From contig NZ_JAAAPL010000001.1 in NCBI RefSeq assembly GCF_011317445.1, positions 1,054,001 through 1,118,000 of the forward strand: a stretch of DNA of 64,000 bases. The letters run 5' to 3'. The notes below the pieces were generated by a model, which searched no databases, was not told where the DNA came from, and saw only the letters and a list, made by a program, of their open reading frames with translations. Positions 35,725 to 45,871 of the stretch are shown here, one piece after another. This stretch comes from Chelativorans multitrophicus. GTDB taxonomy: Bacteria > Pseudomonadota > Alphaproteobacteria > Rhizobiales > Rhizobiaceae. Position numbers and translations under genes: made by a program. Numbering within the stretch: the first letter of the stretch is position 1; each line of letters starts with the position of its first letter.

Positions 35725-36519
35725 ATGGCATTTGCGCGCGTGAACGGAGTCGTCCTGCATCACAGGATGCGCGGACCTGAAGGTCGGCCTGTCCTTGCCT
35801 TCTCTAATTCGCTCGGCACGGATTTCCGGATCTGGGACGATGTGGCAGCGCTGCTTGAAGGCCAGTACCGCCTGGTTCTCTATGACAAGCGCGGACACGG
35901 CCTCTCCGAGGCAACGCCGCAGCCTTATGCGATGACCGACCATGTGCGTGACCTAGCCGCTCTGCTCGATCATCTCGGAATCCGAGAGGCCACGATTGTG
36001 GGGCTGTCGGTAGGGGGAATGATCGCCCAAGGCCTCGCCGCGCTTCGGCCCGACCTGATACGTGCCCTGGTGCTGTGCGATACCGCCCATAAGGTCGGCA
36101 CTGAAGAACTCTGGAGCGCACGCATCAAAACAGCGAATGAAAGCGGCATCGCGCCAATGGCGGAGGGCATCATGCAGCGCTGGTTCGCCCCGGCCTTCCG
36201 CACACCGGAGAACCCCGATTATGTCGGCTATCTCGCCATGCTGACGCGGCAGAGCCCTGAAGGATATGCGGGCACATGCGCGGCACTGCGCGATGCGGAT
36301 CTGACGGAATCAACGCGCGCGCTGAAGGTGCCGGCACTCTGCGTCGTCGGCGACCAGGACGGATCGACCCCGCCCGATCTGGTTCGTGAGCTGGCCGGCC
36401 TCATCGAAGGGTCACGTTTTGAAATCATCGAGAATGCTGGGCATCTGCCCTGCATCGAACAGCCGGAAAAGATCGCGGAGCTTATCCGTTCTTTCGCGAA
36501 AGATATTGGAATTGGCTGA
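35725..36519 (+). CDS. pcaD: 3-oxoadipate enol-lactonase
   Basis: 264 residues, alpha/beta hydrolase. Nucleophile S95 in VGLSVGGM, oxyanion region SNSLGTD, the conserved YDKRGHGLS, and the catalytic histidine in ENAGHLPCIEQP fit PcaD, which opens the lactone in the beta-ketoadipate pathway. No other pca gene is nearby, so a related esterase role for another lactone cannot be excluded. The TIGR01244 gene follows 37 bases later. Confidence 0.8.
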   Translation: MAFARVNGVVLHHRMRGPEGRPVLAFSNSLGTDFRIWDDVAALLEGQYRLVLYDKRGHGLSEATPQPYAMTDHVRDLAALLDHLGIREATIVGLSVGGMIAQGLAALRPDLIRALVLCDTAHKVGTEELWSARIKTANESGIAPMAEGIMQRWFAPAFRTPENPDYVGYLAMLTRQSPEGYAGTCAALRDADLTESTRALKVPALCVVGDQDGSTPPDLVRELAGLIEGSRFEIIENAGHLPCIEQPEKIAELIRSFAKDIGIG

Positions 36520-36556
36520 GCAGCTCACGGGCCGAAAGACATCAAAAGGGAAAACA

Positions 36557-36892
36557 ATGGAAATCCGCAGTGTCAATGAAGATTTTGCCGTCGCAGGCCA
36601 GATCGCACCGGGAAATGTCGCTGAGATCGCGAGCGCCGGGTTCAAGAGCATTGTCTGCAACCGTCCGGATACGGAGGACGGTGCTGTTCCTCACGATGCC
36701 GTGGAAGAGGCCGCCCGCGCGGCAGGCCTCGAATTCCGGTTTCTGCCCGTCGTCTCCGGCGCCATCACGCAAGAAGATGTAAAAGGCATGGCCGCGATTC
36801 TCGGCGAATTGCCCCATCCGGTGCTTGCCTATTGCCGGAGCGGCACCCGCTGCCTCAATCTCTATGGGTTGGTTCAGCAGATAAAAGGCTAA
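36557..36892 (+). CDS. TIGR01244 family phosphatase/sulfurtransferase-like protein (DUF442)
   Basis: 111 residues. The fold is that of the beta-lactamase-hydrolase-like (Blh) N-domain: MEIRSVNEDFAVAGQI opening, GFKSIVCNRPDTED, and the phosphate-binding loop YCRSGTRC with the catalytic cysteine. In related proteins this domain acts with sulfide or in signalling; exact role unknown. Start at 36557 has AAAGGGA; upstream in-frame sequence belongs to pcaD in another phase. Confidence 0.82.
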   Translation: MEIRSVNEDFAVAGQIAPGNVAEIASAGFKSIVCNRPDTEDGAVPHDAVEEAARAAGLEFRFLPVVSGAITQEDVKGMAAILGELPHPVLAYCRSGTRCLNLYGLVQQIKG

Positions 36893-36896
36893 ACCA

Positions 36897-36910
36897 GCCA
36901 ACGCGTTGGC
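36897..36910. repeat. 14-bp perfect palindrome
   Basis: GCCAACGCGTTGGC lies just behind the phosphatase stop, in the 190-base space between convergent genes. No T-run follows; it might be a weak terminator or protein site. Nothing else is recognisable in this gap. Confidence 0.3.
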
Positions 36911-37081
36911 CGAAGCGCTTCCCATTCGGAATCGCCAATCGGCTGCCGTGCAATTTATGCGACGGATTAAAGCGGCGCCCTGACTCGCGCTATACTTCAG
37001 GTTGAAATCTCAAACAAGGAATACAATCCAAAAGAGATGTTAGGGAGGCTCTTTCCTACCCGGAGTCACTAACCCGGTTTA

Positions 37082-38116
37082 TCACCAATCCATTACAACC
37101 TTACCGGCCTCGCCGCTGCGCATGGCGGCAAAGCCTTCGCGGTAATCATCGGCAGAGATGCGGTGCGTGATCAGGCCGGAGATATCGAGAGGCCCCTGCA
37201 CAAGCGCGATCATCTTGTACCAGGTTTCGAACATCTCCCGGCCGTAGATGCCCTTCAGGTGGAGCATCTTGAAAATCACCTTGTTCCAATCGATCTCGAA
37301 ACCCGTCGGCGCTATGCCGAGGATCGCTATTTTGCCGCCATTGTTCATGACATCGATCATGTCGCGAAACGCCGAGGCAGAGCCGGACATCTCCAGGCCC
37401 ACGTCGAAGCCCTCGGTCATGCCGAGCTTCCTCATTACATCGGTGAGCTTCTCTTCCCTGGCATTCACCACGTGACGCACGCCGAGTTTCTTAGCGAGCG
37501 CAAGTCGCCCCGGATTGATATCCGTGATGACCACTTTGCGCGCACCTACGCACTGCGCCACCAGCGCGCCCATAATGCCGATCGGGCCAGCTCCGGTCAC
37601 CAGCACATCCTCGCCCACCAGATCGAAAGAGAGCGCGGTGTGCACCGCGTTTCCAAGCGGATCGAAAATCGCGGCGATCTCGTCCGGCACGTCGTCGGGG
37701 ATCGCCACGACATTGTGCTGCGGCAGCGAGATATATTCGGCAAAGGCACCCGGCCGGTGAACGCCGACGCCCAGCGTGTTTCGGCAGAGATGTCCACGCC
37801 CGGCCCGGCAGTTGCGGCAATGGCCGCAGACAATGTGCCCCTCGCCCGAAACACGCTGCCCGATTCTGTATTCGGTCACGGCTGAGCCGACATCCACGAC
37901 CTCGCCGACGAACTCATGGCCGGTGACGAGCGGCACGGGCACGGTCTTTCTTGCCCATTCGTCCCAGTTCCAGATATGGACGTCCGTGCCGCAGATGGCA
38001 GCTTTCCTCACCTTGATCAGCACGTCGTTCGGGCCGATCTCCGGAAGCGGCACCCGCTCCATCCAAAGCCCTTCCTCGGGCTTGGCCTTCACCAAGGCCT
38101 TCATCATGTTGGTCAT
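37082..38116 (-). CDS. tdh: L-threonine 3-dehydrogenase
   Basis: 344 residues, zinc-dependent medium-chain dehydrogenase. Catalytic zinc ligands are in [15 protein letters not shown] and [10 protein letters not shown]; the structural zinc site is the four-cysteine cluster C-x2-C-x2-C-x7-C in [21 protein letters not shown] site is [11 protein letters not shown]. It oxidises threonine to 2-amino-3-ketobutyrate, which the product of the upstream gene kbl cleaves. 46 bases separate the two genes. Confidence 0.96.
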   Translation of the reverse strand: MTNMMKALVKAKPEEGLWMERVPLPEIGPNDVLIKVRKAAICGTDVHIWNWDEWARKTVPVPLVTGHEFVGEVVDVGSAVTEYRIGQRVSGEGHIVCGHCRNCRAGRGHLCRNTLGVGVHRPGAFAEYISLPQHNVVAIPDDVPDEIAAIFDPLGNAVHTALSFDLVGEDVLVTGAGPIGIMGALVAQCVGARKVVITDINPGRLALAKKLGVRHVVNAREEKLTDVMRKLGMTEGFDVGLEMSGSASAFRDMIDVMNNGGKIAILGIAPTGFEIDWNKVIFKMLHLKGIYGREMFETWYKMIALVQGPLDISGLITHRISADDYREGFAAMRSGEAGKVVMDW

Positions 38117-38162
38117 GAGATGATCTCCACGTGATGGAACGTAAACATCGAAGGCAACCGCA

Positions 38163-39350
38163 TCATGAAATCACCCCCAGCTCCCTGCCCACCTTGCCGA
38201 AAGCCTCCACAGCGCGGTCGATATCCTCAGCCGAGTGGGCGGCGGACATTTGGGTTCGGATGCGTGCCTCGCCCTTGGGCACCACGGGAAAGGAAAAGCC
38301 GATCACGTAAATCCCGTAGTCCAGAAGGCGCTCGGCCATTTTCGCGGCCAGCCCGGCCTCACCGATCATAACGGGGATGATCGGATGCCCGCTGCCGGCC
38401 AATGTAAAGCCAAGCTTCGTCATCCTGTCGCGGAAGCGATCCGCATTTTCATAGAGCCTCCGGCGCAACTCGTCGCCGTTCTCGACAATTTCGAACACCT
38501 TAAGGGAAGCCGCGGCGATGACGGGCGCCAGCGTGTTGGAGAAAAGATAGGGGCGCGAGCGCTGCCGCAGCCACTCGACCACCTCTTTCTTACCGCTGGT
38601 ATAGCCGCCGGAAGCGCCGCCCAGAGCCTTCCCGAGCGTGCCGGTAGCAATATCGACCCGGCCTTCGACGCCGCAATATTCCGGCGTGCCGCGCCCGTGC
38701 GCGCCGACGAAGCCCACCGCGTGGCTGTCATCCACCATCACCATGGCATCATATTTTTCAGCCAGATCGCAAATCGCCTTCAGATTGGCAATGATGCCGT
38801 CCATGGAGAACACGCCGTCGGTGGCGATGAGGCGGAAGCGGGCATCGGCGGCCTCTTTCAGCCGCTCCTCCAATTCTCCCATATCGTTGTTCGCATAGCG
38901 ATAGCGGCGTGCCTTGCAGAGCCGGACTCCATCGATGATCGACGCATGGTTGAGCGCGTCGGAGATGATCGCGTCCTCAGGCGCCAGCAGCGTTTCGAAA
39001 AGCCCCGCATTGGCGTCGAAGCAGGATGAATAGAGGATCGTATCCTCATACCCCAGGAAAGAGGAAATGCGCTTCTCCAGCGCCTTGTGTTCCTCCTGCG
39101 TGCCGCAGATGAAGCGGACGGAGGCCATGCCATAGCCATAGCGGTCGAGCGCTGCCTTGGCGGCCTCGCGCAATTCCTCATTGTCGGCGAGGCCCAGATA
39201 ATTGTTGGCACAGAAATTGAGAACCCTCTTGCCGCCGCTCTCGATCCTGGCGGATTGCATGGAGGTGATCACGCGCTCGCTCTTATAGAGCCCGGCCTCT
39301 TTCAAGCCGTCGACTTCGCGGGACAAATACTGAAGAAAGGAAGCGGTCAT
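38163..39350 (-). CDS. kbl: Glycine C-acetyltransferase (2-amino-3-ketobutyrate CoA ligase)
   Basis: 395 residues, PLP-dependent alpha-oxoamine synthase. Landmarks: [48 protein letters not shown], and the PLP lysine in [13 protein letters not shown]. It splits 2-amino-3-ketobutyrate with CoA to glycine and acetyl-CoA. First gene of the kbl-tdh operon, divergent from queF across 175 bases. Confidence 0.97.
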   Translation of the reverse strand: MTASFLQYLSREVDGLKEAGLYKSERVITSMQSARIESGGKRVLNFCANNYLGLADNEELREAAKAALDRYGYGMASVRFICGTQEEHKALEKRISSFLGYEDTILYSSCFDANAGLFETLLAPEDAIISDALNHASIIDGVRLCKARRYRYANNDMGELEERLKEAADARFRLIATDGVFSMDGIIANLKAICDLAEKYDAMVMVDDSHAVGFVGAHGRGTPEYCGVEGRVDIATGTLGKALGGASGGYTSGKKEVVEWLRQRSRPYLFSNTLAPVIAAASLKVFEIVENGDELRRRLYENADRFRDRMTKLGFTLAGSGHPIIPVMIGEAGLAAKMAERLLDYGIYVIGFSFPVVPKGEARIRTQMSAAHSAEDIDRAVEAFGKVGRELGVIS

Positions 39351-39525
39351 ATAAACCTCATCGGCAACATCACAGACCGCCGCAGCGGACCGTTTAGGGC
39401 TATTCGCTTAGACATGTCGCGCGCCATCCGTCAAATGCGGAGCTGCGGTCGCGGCTATTTCCGTTCCATTCGACCGGGCGAAGGCATATAAGGCCGCCGA
39501 CACAGAACCAAAGGGAGTCATTCCC

Positions 39526-39987
39526 ATGACCGATACCCGCAACCTGACGCAGCTCGGGAGCAAAACGCAAGCGCCCGCCTCTCCGGAAGCTGCCACGCTC
39601 GAGACGGCGCCATTTTCCCGCGGCGACGGGCCGGCGGCAATCGTCCGCTTCACCTGCCCGGAATTCACGTCGCTCTGCCCGGTAACGGGCCAACCGGACT
39701 TTGCTCATATCGTGATCGATTACGCGCCGGACAAGCTTCTGGTGGAATCGAAATCGCTGAAGCTCTTCCTCACCTCTTTCCGCAATCATGGCGCCTTCCA
39801 TGAGGATTGCACGGTGATGATCGGCAGGCGCATCGTGGAAGCGACCAAGCCTCTCTGGCTCAGAATCGGCGGCTATTGGTATCCGCGCGGCGGCATCCCC
39901 ATCGACGTCTTCTGGCAGACGGGCACGCCACCAAAGGACGCCTGGGTTCCCGAAACAGGCGTGCCGCCCTATCGAGGGCGGGGCTGA
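39526..39987 (+). CDS. queF: NADPH-dependent 7-cyano-7-deazaguanine reductase
   Basis: 153 residues, short-form (type I) QueF of the tunnelling fold. The catalytic cysteine is C51 in [10 protein letters not shown] and the conserved aspartate D58; the QueF motif [15 protein letters not shown] binds NADPH. It reduces preQ0 to preQ1 in queuosine synthesis. An AAGGGAG site precedes the start. No preQ1 riboswitch is visible upstream. Confidence 0.96.
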   Translation: MTDTRNLTQLGSKTQAPASPEAATLETAPFSRGDGPAAIVRFTCPEFTSLCPVTGQPDFAHIVIDYAPDKLLVESKSLKLFLTSFRNHGAFHEDCTVMIGRRIVEATKPLWLRIGGYWYPRGGIPIDVFWQTGTPPKDAWVPETGVPPYRGRG

Positions 39988-40153
39988 ACCCACCTGACAT
40001 TCCTGCCGCCAGCCCAGGCTGATGGGGCATCTCCCTCGGCTGGTGAAAGGCAAATCCCTGGGGTTTCAAAGCCTGGCGCTTAGGATTTTCAAGAAAGGGG
40101 GTAACCTCCGCGCGGCCCTTCGCCCGGAAGGCGAATCCCGTTATAAAATCGCC

Positions 40154-42016
40154 ATGCCGATCCGAGCGCTAGCCGACATTATCATCAATCAGATTGCCGC
40201 CGGCGAGGTTATCGAGCGGCCGGCAAGCGTCGTGAAGGAGCTTGTGGAGAATGCGCTCGACGCCGGCGCGAAGCGCATCGAGGTGGCGACTGCCGGCGGC
40301 GGGCTCAACCTTATCCGCGTGATCGACGACGGCGGCGGGATTCCGCCGGAAGAATTGCCTTTGGCTGTCGCGCGGCATTGCACCTCCAAGCTCACCAGCG
40401 ACATCCACGACATTCGCACGCTCGGCTTTCGCGGCGAAGCCCTGCCTTCCATCGGCTCGGTGGGCCGGCTCACGCTGCGCTCGCGCACGCCGGACGCCGA
40501 TGGCGGAGCGGAGATCACGGTGGATGGAGGAAAAGCCAGTGCCGTCAAGCCTGTGGCGGCCAATCGGGGCACGACTGTGGAGGTCCGCGACCTCTTCTTC
40601 GCCACTCCGGCGAGGCTCAAATTCATGAAGAGCGAGCGGGCGGAGGCAGCGGCCATCACGGAGGTGGTGAAGCGCATCGCGCTCGCCTTTCCCGCCGTTC
40701 GCTTCATGCTTTCCGGCACCGACCGCACGTCCACCGAGCTGCCCGCCGTTTCTGCCGACGGCGATGGCCTCCTGCGCCGGCTCGGCCAGATCATCGGCAA
40801 GGATTTTGCCGAGAACGCCCTGCCGATCGATGCGGAGCGGGAGGGCGTGTTTCTTACCGGTTATGCCTCCATTCCTTCCTTCACCCGCGGCAACGCGCTT
40901 GCCCAGTTTGCCTATGTGAACGGAAGGCCGGTGCGCGACAAGCTGATCGCGGGCGCCATTCGCGGCGCCTATATGGATGCGCTGCCAAGAGATCGGCACG
41001 CCGTAACCGCTCTCTTCATCTCCCTCGATCCCGCTCTGGTGGACGTCAATGTCCATCCCGCCAAGGCGGATGTGCGCTTCCGCGATCCCGGCCTCGTGCG
41101 CGGCCTGATCGTCGGCGCAATCCGTCAGGCGCTGGAGGGGGCGGGAGTGCGCGCTGCCACCACAGGTGCGGCCGCCATGCTGCAAGCCTTTCGCGTTCCG
41201 GAAGGCCCGTCCCGGGCAAACGGGGCGAATGACTTCACTGGCCGGCCTTTCAGCGGCACAGAGCGCCCTCGAGGCGGATGGAGCATGGAGCTTTCGCCCA
41301 GCCGTCCGCTTGAAGATGCCTTTCCCCCCGCGGCAAACGGCTTTGCCGAGGCGCAGCAGGTTGTCTTCGACATAGGATCGGTCGTCAGTGCCGATGCGCG
41401 CGCCGGCACCCTTGAGGCTCTGTCGGATCTCGTGGGCCGTCCGCTCGGTGCTGCCAGGGCGCAGGTGCATGAAAACTATATCGTCGCGCAGACGGAGGAT
41501 TCGCTTGTCATCGTCGACCAGCACGCGGCCCATGAGAGGCTCGTTTACGAGGCCCTGAAGGATGCAATCCACTCCAAGCCGCTCCCCTCGCAAATGCTCC
41601 TGATGCCGGAGATCGTGGACCTGCCGGAGGAGGATGCCGAGTGGCTTTGCGCGCACGCGGAATTCCTGGCGCGGCTCGGCTTCGGTGTCGAGCGGTTCGG
41701 GCCGGGTGCCATCTGCGTGCGGGAAACGCCCTCCATGCTGGGCGAGGTGGATATTGCCGCCCTCATCCGCGACCTCGCCGACGAAATCGCGGACAATGAC
41801 ACGGCCAACAGCCTCAAAAAGCGCATCGATCACATCGCCGCCACGATGGCCTGCCACGGCTCCATCCGGTCCGGCCGCAGGCTCAAGCCGGAAGAGATGA
41901 ACGCTCTCTTGAGACAGATGGAGGCGACGCCCGGCTCAGGAACGTGCAATCACGGCCGGCCGACCTATATCGAGCTGAAGCTTGCGGATATCGAGCGTTT
42001 GTTCGGCCGTCGTTAG
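40154..42016 (+). CDS. mutL: DNA mismatch repair protein MutL
   Basis: 620 residues. The N-terminal GHKL ATPase shows [32 protein letters not shown], and [13 protein letters not shown]. The middle includes NGRPVRDK and [13 protein letters not shown]. The C-terminal dimerisation domain has [12 protein letters not shown] and [12 protein letters not shown]; the endonuclease motif DQHA-x2-E-x4-E is partly visible, as in MutL of bacteria without MutH. The start MPIRAL at 40154 is chosen because upstream residues are not family-like, although the ribosome site is weak. Confidence 0.96.
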   Translation: MPIRALADIIINQIAAGEVIERPASVVKELVENALDAGAKRIEVATAGGGLNLIRVIDDGGGIPPEELPLAVARHCTSKLTSDIHDIRTLGFRGEALPSIGSVGRLTLRSRTPDADGGAEITVDGGKASAVKPVAANRGTTVEVRDLFFATPARLKFMKSERAEAAAITEVVKRIALAFPAVRFMLSGTDRTSTELPAVSADGDGLLRRLGQIIGKDFAENALPIDAEREGVFLTGYASIPSFTRGNALAQFAYVNGRPVRDKLIAGAIRGAYMDALPRDRHAVTALFISLDPALVDVNVHPAKADVRFRDPGLVRGLIVGAIRQALEGAGVRAATTGAAAMLQAFRVPEGPSRANGANDFTGRPFSGTERPRGGWSMELSPSRPLEDAFPPAANGFAEAQQVVFDIGSVVSADARAGTLEALSDLVGRPLGAARAQVHENYIVAQTEDSLVIVDQHAAHERLVYEALKDAIHSKPLPSQMLLMPEIVDLPEEDAEWLCAHAEFLARLGFGVERFGPGAICVRETPSMLGEVDIAALIRDLADEIADNDTANSLKKRIDHIAATMACHGSIRSGRRLKPEEMNALLRQMEATPGSGTCNHGRPTYIELKLADIERLFGRR

Positions 42017-42078
42017 GGGTCGCGCTTGACGGATCAAGCGAATATGGCGCAAGAAGCGCGCAGGCAAAAGGCTAAGGC

Positions 42079-42306
42079 ATGAACCGTTTCGAGGGCCCGG
42101 GCGCCCGTGAAGCACGCATCCGTTATCTGGACGGGGATTTTCAGGTTCTGACCCCCGGCGCGTTCGTGCGCTGTGCGGTGACAGGGGAACCTATCCCGCT
42201 TGAGGAGCTCAAATATTGGAGCGTGGCGCGCCAGGAGCCATATCTCAATGCCGAGATCTCCTTCCAGAGAGAACTCGAGCTGCATCCGGAGCTTCGGCGG
42301 CGCTAG
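42079..42306 (+). CDS. DUF2093 protein
   Basis: 75 residues, a small alphaproteobacterial family of unknown function. The conserved core RYLDGDFQVLTPGAFVRCAVTGEPIPLEELKYW is complete and the C-terminus is a YLN-AE-SFQREL helix. Separate from mutL by 62 bases. Probably cytoplasmic, given the absence of hydrophobic segments; the CAVTG motif hints at, but does not prove, metal binding. Confidence 0.85.
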   Translation: MNRFEGPGAREARIRYLDGDFQVLTPGAFVRCAVTGEPIPLEELKYWSVARQEPYLNAEISFQRELELHPELRRR

Positions 42307-42339
42307 CACATTGTGGGTCCTGAACGGCGCACAAGCTCA

Positions 42340-43371
42340 TCAGCGCTTCAGCATGCGCTCCCGCCAAGCCTGCTGGGCAGCGTTGATGATGGCATCCGGC
42401 GCTCCGGGCTCATCGAAGACCGCCTCAACCTTCAGAGCCTGGACGGAGGCGGCGAAATCCCGCATGGGCTGCATGCTGTTCTGCAGCCGGACGAAATCCT
42501 TTTCCGTGGTGACGAGCAGAAGGGATTCCTTTGCTGCCTCCCGCGAAAGCTCGCTCACATCCTCTTCGGTGAAAAGATGATGATCGGGGAAGGAGCGTTC
42601 CAACACGATGTCCGCGCCGCACGCTTTTAACGTGGCGTAGAATTTCCGGGGATTGCCGATCCCCGCGAAGGCGAGCACGCGCTTGCCTTTAAGGCCGTTC
42701 CGGGAGCGCGGCCGGATGCGCGCCGAATAGACCGGCCGGCCGGCGCGCGAAGCGCTGCGCACTACGATGTCGGCCGCATCCCCCTCCCCCATGGTCACCA
42801 CCCCGTCGGCAAAGCGCATCTGCTCCGTGAGCGGAGCGCGCATCGGCCCGGCGGGAAACACGTGCCCGTTGCCGAGGCCGCGCATGGCATCGACAACGAT
42901 GAGCGCATAATCCATGTGGAGCCGCGCGCTCTGAAAGCCGTCGTCCATGATGATGAGATTGCAGCCTGCCTGAACGAGACGGCGCGCCCCTGCGGCCCGG
43001 TCCCGGGAAATGACGGTCAGGGCCTGGCGCGCCAGAAGAAGAGGTTCGTCCCCCACTGCGCGAGCGGAATCGTCCTCCGGGCTTACAATGTGCGGCTTAA
43101 AATGGCTGCCGCCATAGCCACGGCTCAGGAATCCGACCGTCAGGCCCTTCCTCATGGCATGCCGGGCGAGCGCGATGGCAATCGGCGTCTTGCCTTCGCC
43201 CCCGACCGTTAGGTTGCCTATACAAAGGACGGCGGCAGGAATCTTCTCACGCTTAGCCGCCCGCAATCGCGCGCTGGCGGCGAATCCGTAAGCCGACGAC
43301 AAAGGCCAGAGCGCCCAAGCGCGCCAATCCGGCTTCTCCCACCAGAAGGGCGGCGCTTCGCTTGCGGCCAT
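42340..43371 (-). CDS. lpxK: Tetraacyldisaccharide 4'-kinase
   Basis: 343 residues. An N-terminal membrane-associated helix (LWPLSSAYGFAASARL) precedes the P-loop GGEGKT (57-62), then DDGFQSARL with the family D-D-G-F-Q motif. Phosphorylates the lipid A precursor at the 4' position on the inner face of the inner membrane. Start is ATG at 43371, only 4 bases downstream of the waaA stop, giving the operon order waaA-lpxK. Confidence 0.94.
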   Translation of the reverse strand: MAASEAPPFWWEKPDWRAWALWPLSSAYGFAASARLRAAKREKIPAAVLCIGNLTVGGEGKTPIAIALARHAMRKGLTVGFLSRGYGGSHFKPHIVSPEDDSARAVGDEPLLLARQALTVISRDRAAGARRLVQAGCNLIIMDDGFQSARLHMDYALIVVDAMRGLGNGHVFPAGPMRAPLTEQMRFADGVVTMGEGDAADIVVRSASRAGRPVYSARIRPRSRNGLKGKRVLAFAGIGNPRKFYATLKACGADIVLERSFPDHHLFTEEDVSELSREAAKESLLLVTTEKDFVRLQNSMQPMRDFAASVQALKVEAVFDEPGAPDAIINAAQQAWRERMLKR

Positions 43372-43375
43372 CAGA

Positions 43376-44695
43376 TCACCCCCCTGTATCGCCGCCTTGC
43401 AGGCGGGCCTTGACGGTCAGCGGATGGATGAAGGGATCGAGCGCGCTCAAAGTCCGCGTGAGTGCGCCCGACATCTCCTTCACCGTCTTTCTGCCCGCGG
43501 CGATCATCCCCTGACGCATCTCGTCGTTCTTGAGAAGAAAATTAACCGCCCCGGCAAGCATTTGCGAGTCGCGCACCAGCTTGGCCCCGCCGCGTTCGAT
43601 CAGCCTGCGATAGGAGTCCCGGAAGTTCTCGACATTGACCCCGGAAAGGACCGCGGTTTCCAGCATCGCGGGTTCCAGCGGGTTCTGCCCCCCTTTCCCG
43701 GTCATGGAGCGGCCGACGAAGGCGATCTCCGTCAGCCGCAAATAAAGCCCCATCTCGCCGATGCTGTTGCCGAGCAGGATATCCGTGGATGGCGAAACCA
43801 GAGGACCTCCGTTGCGCAAGGCAACCTTCAGTCCACGGGCCGCCAGTTCGGCCTTCAGAGCCGCACAGCGCTCCGGATGGCGCGGAACGATGATCGTCAG
43901 GAGATCCGGATGCCGCTTTTTCACGAGCATGTGGACGTCGGCCGCAATCATCTCCTCCCCCTCATGGGTGGAAACGGCAGCCCAGGTTTTGCGGCCGTTG
44001 ATTGTGCGCCTCAGCAGATCCAGCGCGCTCTGGTCGACGGGCGGCACATGGGTATCGACCTTGAGATTGCCCGAAACCGTAACGGGTCGCGCGCCAAGCT
44101 GGCGAAAACGCGCTCCATCCAGTTCCGACTGCGCCACCACATGGGCCAGGTTCTCAAAAAGCGCTTCTGCGAGCGAGGGCCGGCGCTGCCAACGCGCAAA
44201 GGAACGGTCCGACATGCGGCCGTTCACCAGAACCTGGGGAACGCGGCGGGCGCCCAACTCCAGAATCGTCAGCGGCCAGATCTCCGACTCCGCCATGACG
44301 GCCAAGTCGGGCCTCCAGTGGTTCAGGAAGCGGCTGACCGCCGGCTTCAGGTCGAGAGGGACATATTGATGGATGATGCGATCTCCGAGCCGCTCCGAAG
44401 CCACGCTCGCCGATGTCACGGTGCCGGTCGTAAGCACAACCTTGATGCCGCTCGCCAGAAAATGCTCGATCAGCCCCATCACGGCCATGGTCTCGCCTAC
44501 GCTGGCGGCGTGCATCCAGACCAGCGGGCCCTCCGGGCGGGGGATATCGAACCTGCCGTAACGCTCGTGCCGCCGGGCCCGGTCCTCCTTGCCCTTGCTG
44601 ACACGCCAGGCGACATAGCCGCCGACGAAGGGGAAGGCGGCCGCGCCCGCCCAGCGATAGGTCGTCAGCATGGCGCGTGCCCAACGCTCGCTCAT
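43376..44695 (-). CDS. waaA: 3-deoxy-D-manno-octulosonic acid (Kdo) transferase
   Basis: 439 residues, GT30 family. The N-terminal hydrophobic helix anchors it; then VWMHAASVGET with the catalytic glutamate, LTTGTVTSA, and the C-terminal GT-B half has FVGRSMTGKGGQNPLEPAML. Adds Kdo to lipid A. The start overlaps the upstream acyltransferase stop by 4 bases (ATGA). Core of a lipopolysaccharide gene cluster together with lpxK. Confidence 0.94.
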   Translation of the reverse strand: MSERWARAMLTTYRWAGAAAFPFVGGYVAWRVSKGKEDRARRHERYGRFDIPRPEGPLVWMHAASVGETMAVMGLIEHFLASGIKVVLTTGTVTSASVASERLGDRIIHQYVPLDLKPAVSRFLNHWRPDLAVMAESEIWPLTILELGARRVPQVLVNGRMSDRSFARWQRRPSLAEALFENLAHVVAQSELDGARFRQLGARPVTVSGNLKVDTHVPPVDQSALDLLRRTINGRKTWAAVSTHEGEEMIAADVHMLVKKRHPDLLTIIVPRHPERCAALKAELAARGLKVALRNGGPLVSPSTDILLGNSIGEMGLYLRLTEIAFVGRSMTGKGGQNPLEPAMLETAVLSGVNVENFRDSYRRLIERGGAKLVRDSQMLAGAVNFLLKNDEMRQGMIAAGRKTVKEMSGALTRTLSALDPFIHPLTVKARLQGGDTGG

Positions 44696-45435
44696 CGGGT
44701 GTCACGGCCGCGGTTGGAGGAGGTTCCATCCACAAGCGCATAGGCGCGGCGCGTGGCAAGATTGAGCGCGTCCGTCACCTCTTGCCGCTTGCGCTCCATC
44801 TCATTTTCATCCGCATCCACCGCCACGTGGATCGGCTCCCCCATGATGACGGCACATCGTCCGAACGGGAGATTGATCGCCGTCTTGTCCCATGTGCGCT
44901 CCAGCACCTTGCGGCGGCTGGTCGCGATTGCCATGGGCACGACCGGGCGCCCGGAAATCCTTGCAAGAGTGACAACGCCCAAGCCCGCCTCGCGCGGCGT
45001 GCCGTGGGGGATATCTGCGATCATCGCCGCGTTCGAGCCGGCGTCAATCGCGCGCTTCAGCTGGATGAGCGCGGCCGCCCCCCCTTTCTGAGCGCTATTC
45101 TTTTGCTGCCGCCCGCCTGAACCGCGAACCACCTGAATATCCATCTTCTCGGCCACCAGCGCATTGAGTTCGGCATCGGCACTTCTGGAAAAGAGCGCCA
45201 CCAGCGGCTGCCGGCGCGGCTTGATCGCCGGCGCAAGAAGATGCTGCCCGTGCCAGAGCGCTATGATGAGTGGCGAGAGCTTGTCGACCGTGCCTTCCAC
45301 ATCGTGGGAACCTTCCACGCGCCGATTGGTCCGCTCGATGAAGCGCAGAGCCGCCGCCATCAGGGAGGCGAGGAAATTCTTCACAAAACGGGAGCGCGCG
45401 AGCGGCTGGCGGATGCGCCGCCAAAACGCTTTCAT
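44692..45435 (-). CDS. Lysophospholipid acyltransferase family protein (DUF374)
   Basis: 247 residues. ALWHGQHLLAP corresponds to the DUF374 counterpart of the acyltransferase H-x4-D region, then VRGSGGRQQKNSA and IADIPHGTPREAGLGVVTLAR. Members acylate lysophospholipids or lipid A intermediates; here the location before waaA suggests envelope lipid work. The start at 45435 follows GGGAGCGG; upstream in-frame codons to 45657 read non-family sequence. Confidence 0.85.
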   Translation of the reverse strand: MKAFWRRIRQPLARSRFVKNFLASLMAAALRFIERTNRRVEGSHDVEGTVDKLSPLIIALWHGQHLLAPAIKPRRQPLVALFSRSADAELNALVAEKMDIQVVRGSGGRQQKNSAQKGGAAALIQLKRAIDAGSNAAMIADIPHGTPREAGLGVVTLARISGRPVVPMAIATSRRKVLERTWDKTAINLPFGRCAVIMGEPIHVAVDADENEMERKRQEVTDALNLATRRAYALVDGTSSNRGRDTR

Positions 45436-45493
45436 TGGCCGCTCCCGACGCTGCTCTTTCACCGACGCAACAACCGCCCTTTCCGCCATCAAC

Positions 45494-45745
45494 TCAGCTA
45501 CGCCCGCTATTGCCAGCGTCCGGATCCAGCAGACGATGAAGATGAACGATGAAGTAGCGCATGTGAGCATTGTCCACGGTCTGCTGCGCCTTTGCCCGCC
45601 ATGCGGCCTCGGCACTCTTGTAGTCTGGGTAGATGCCCACGATGTCCAATGCATCAAGATCGCGAAACTCGGTGCTCGTAAGCGTCTTCAGCTCGCCGCC
45701 GAAAACGAGATGAAGAAGCTGTTTTTTACCCTGATCGTCAGCCAT
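45494..45745 (-). CDS. DUF4170 protein
   Basis: 83 residues. Compact conserved small protein with LLHLVFGGEL, DIVGIYPDYKSAEAAWRAKAQQTVDNA-type helix, and MRYFIVHLHRLLDP. It is regularly found between cysQ and the Kdo/lipid A genes in rhizobia. No function is known. Start at 45745 avoids an in-frame N-terminal stretch to 45853 that is not conserved. Confidence 0.85.
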   Translation of the reverse strand: MADDQGKKQLLHLVFGGELKTLTSTEFRDLDALDIVGIYPDYKSAEAAWRAKAQQTVDNAHMRYFIVHLHRLLDPDAGNSGRS

Positions 45746-45871
45746 CGGCTCATCTTCCCCATTCTTGGAACTTTTATGGCAAGCCCGCGAAGCAGTCGCC
45801 TGATCTAGATTAATTCGTGCCCTTTGAAAACCTTTGCACTTCCCGGGTGCCAAGAAGGCTCCGTATGCCGG

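Noticed and set aside
39360-39525. preQ1 riboswitch before queF
   Set aside because: No preQ1-I or preQ1-II core pattern could be found in the leader.
43397-44743. Long plus-strand frame opposite waaA
   Set aside because: Shadow of the Kdo transferase gene; no recognisable motifs.
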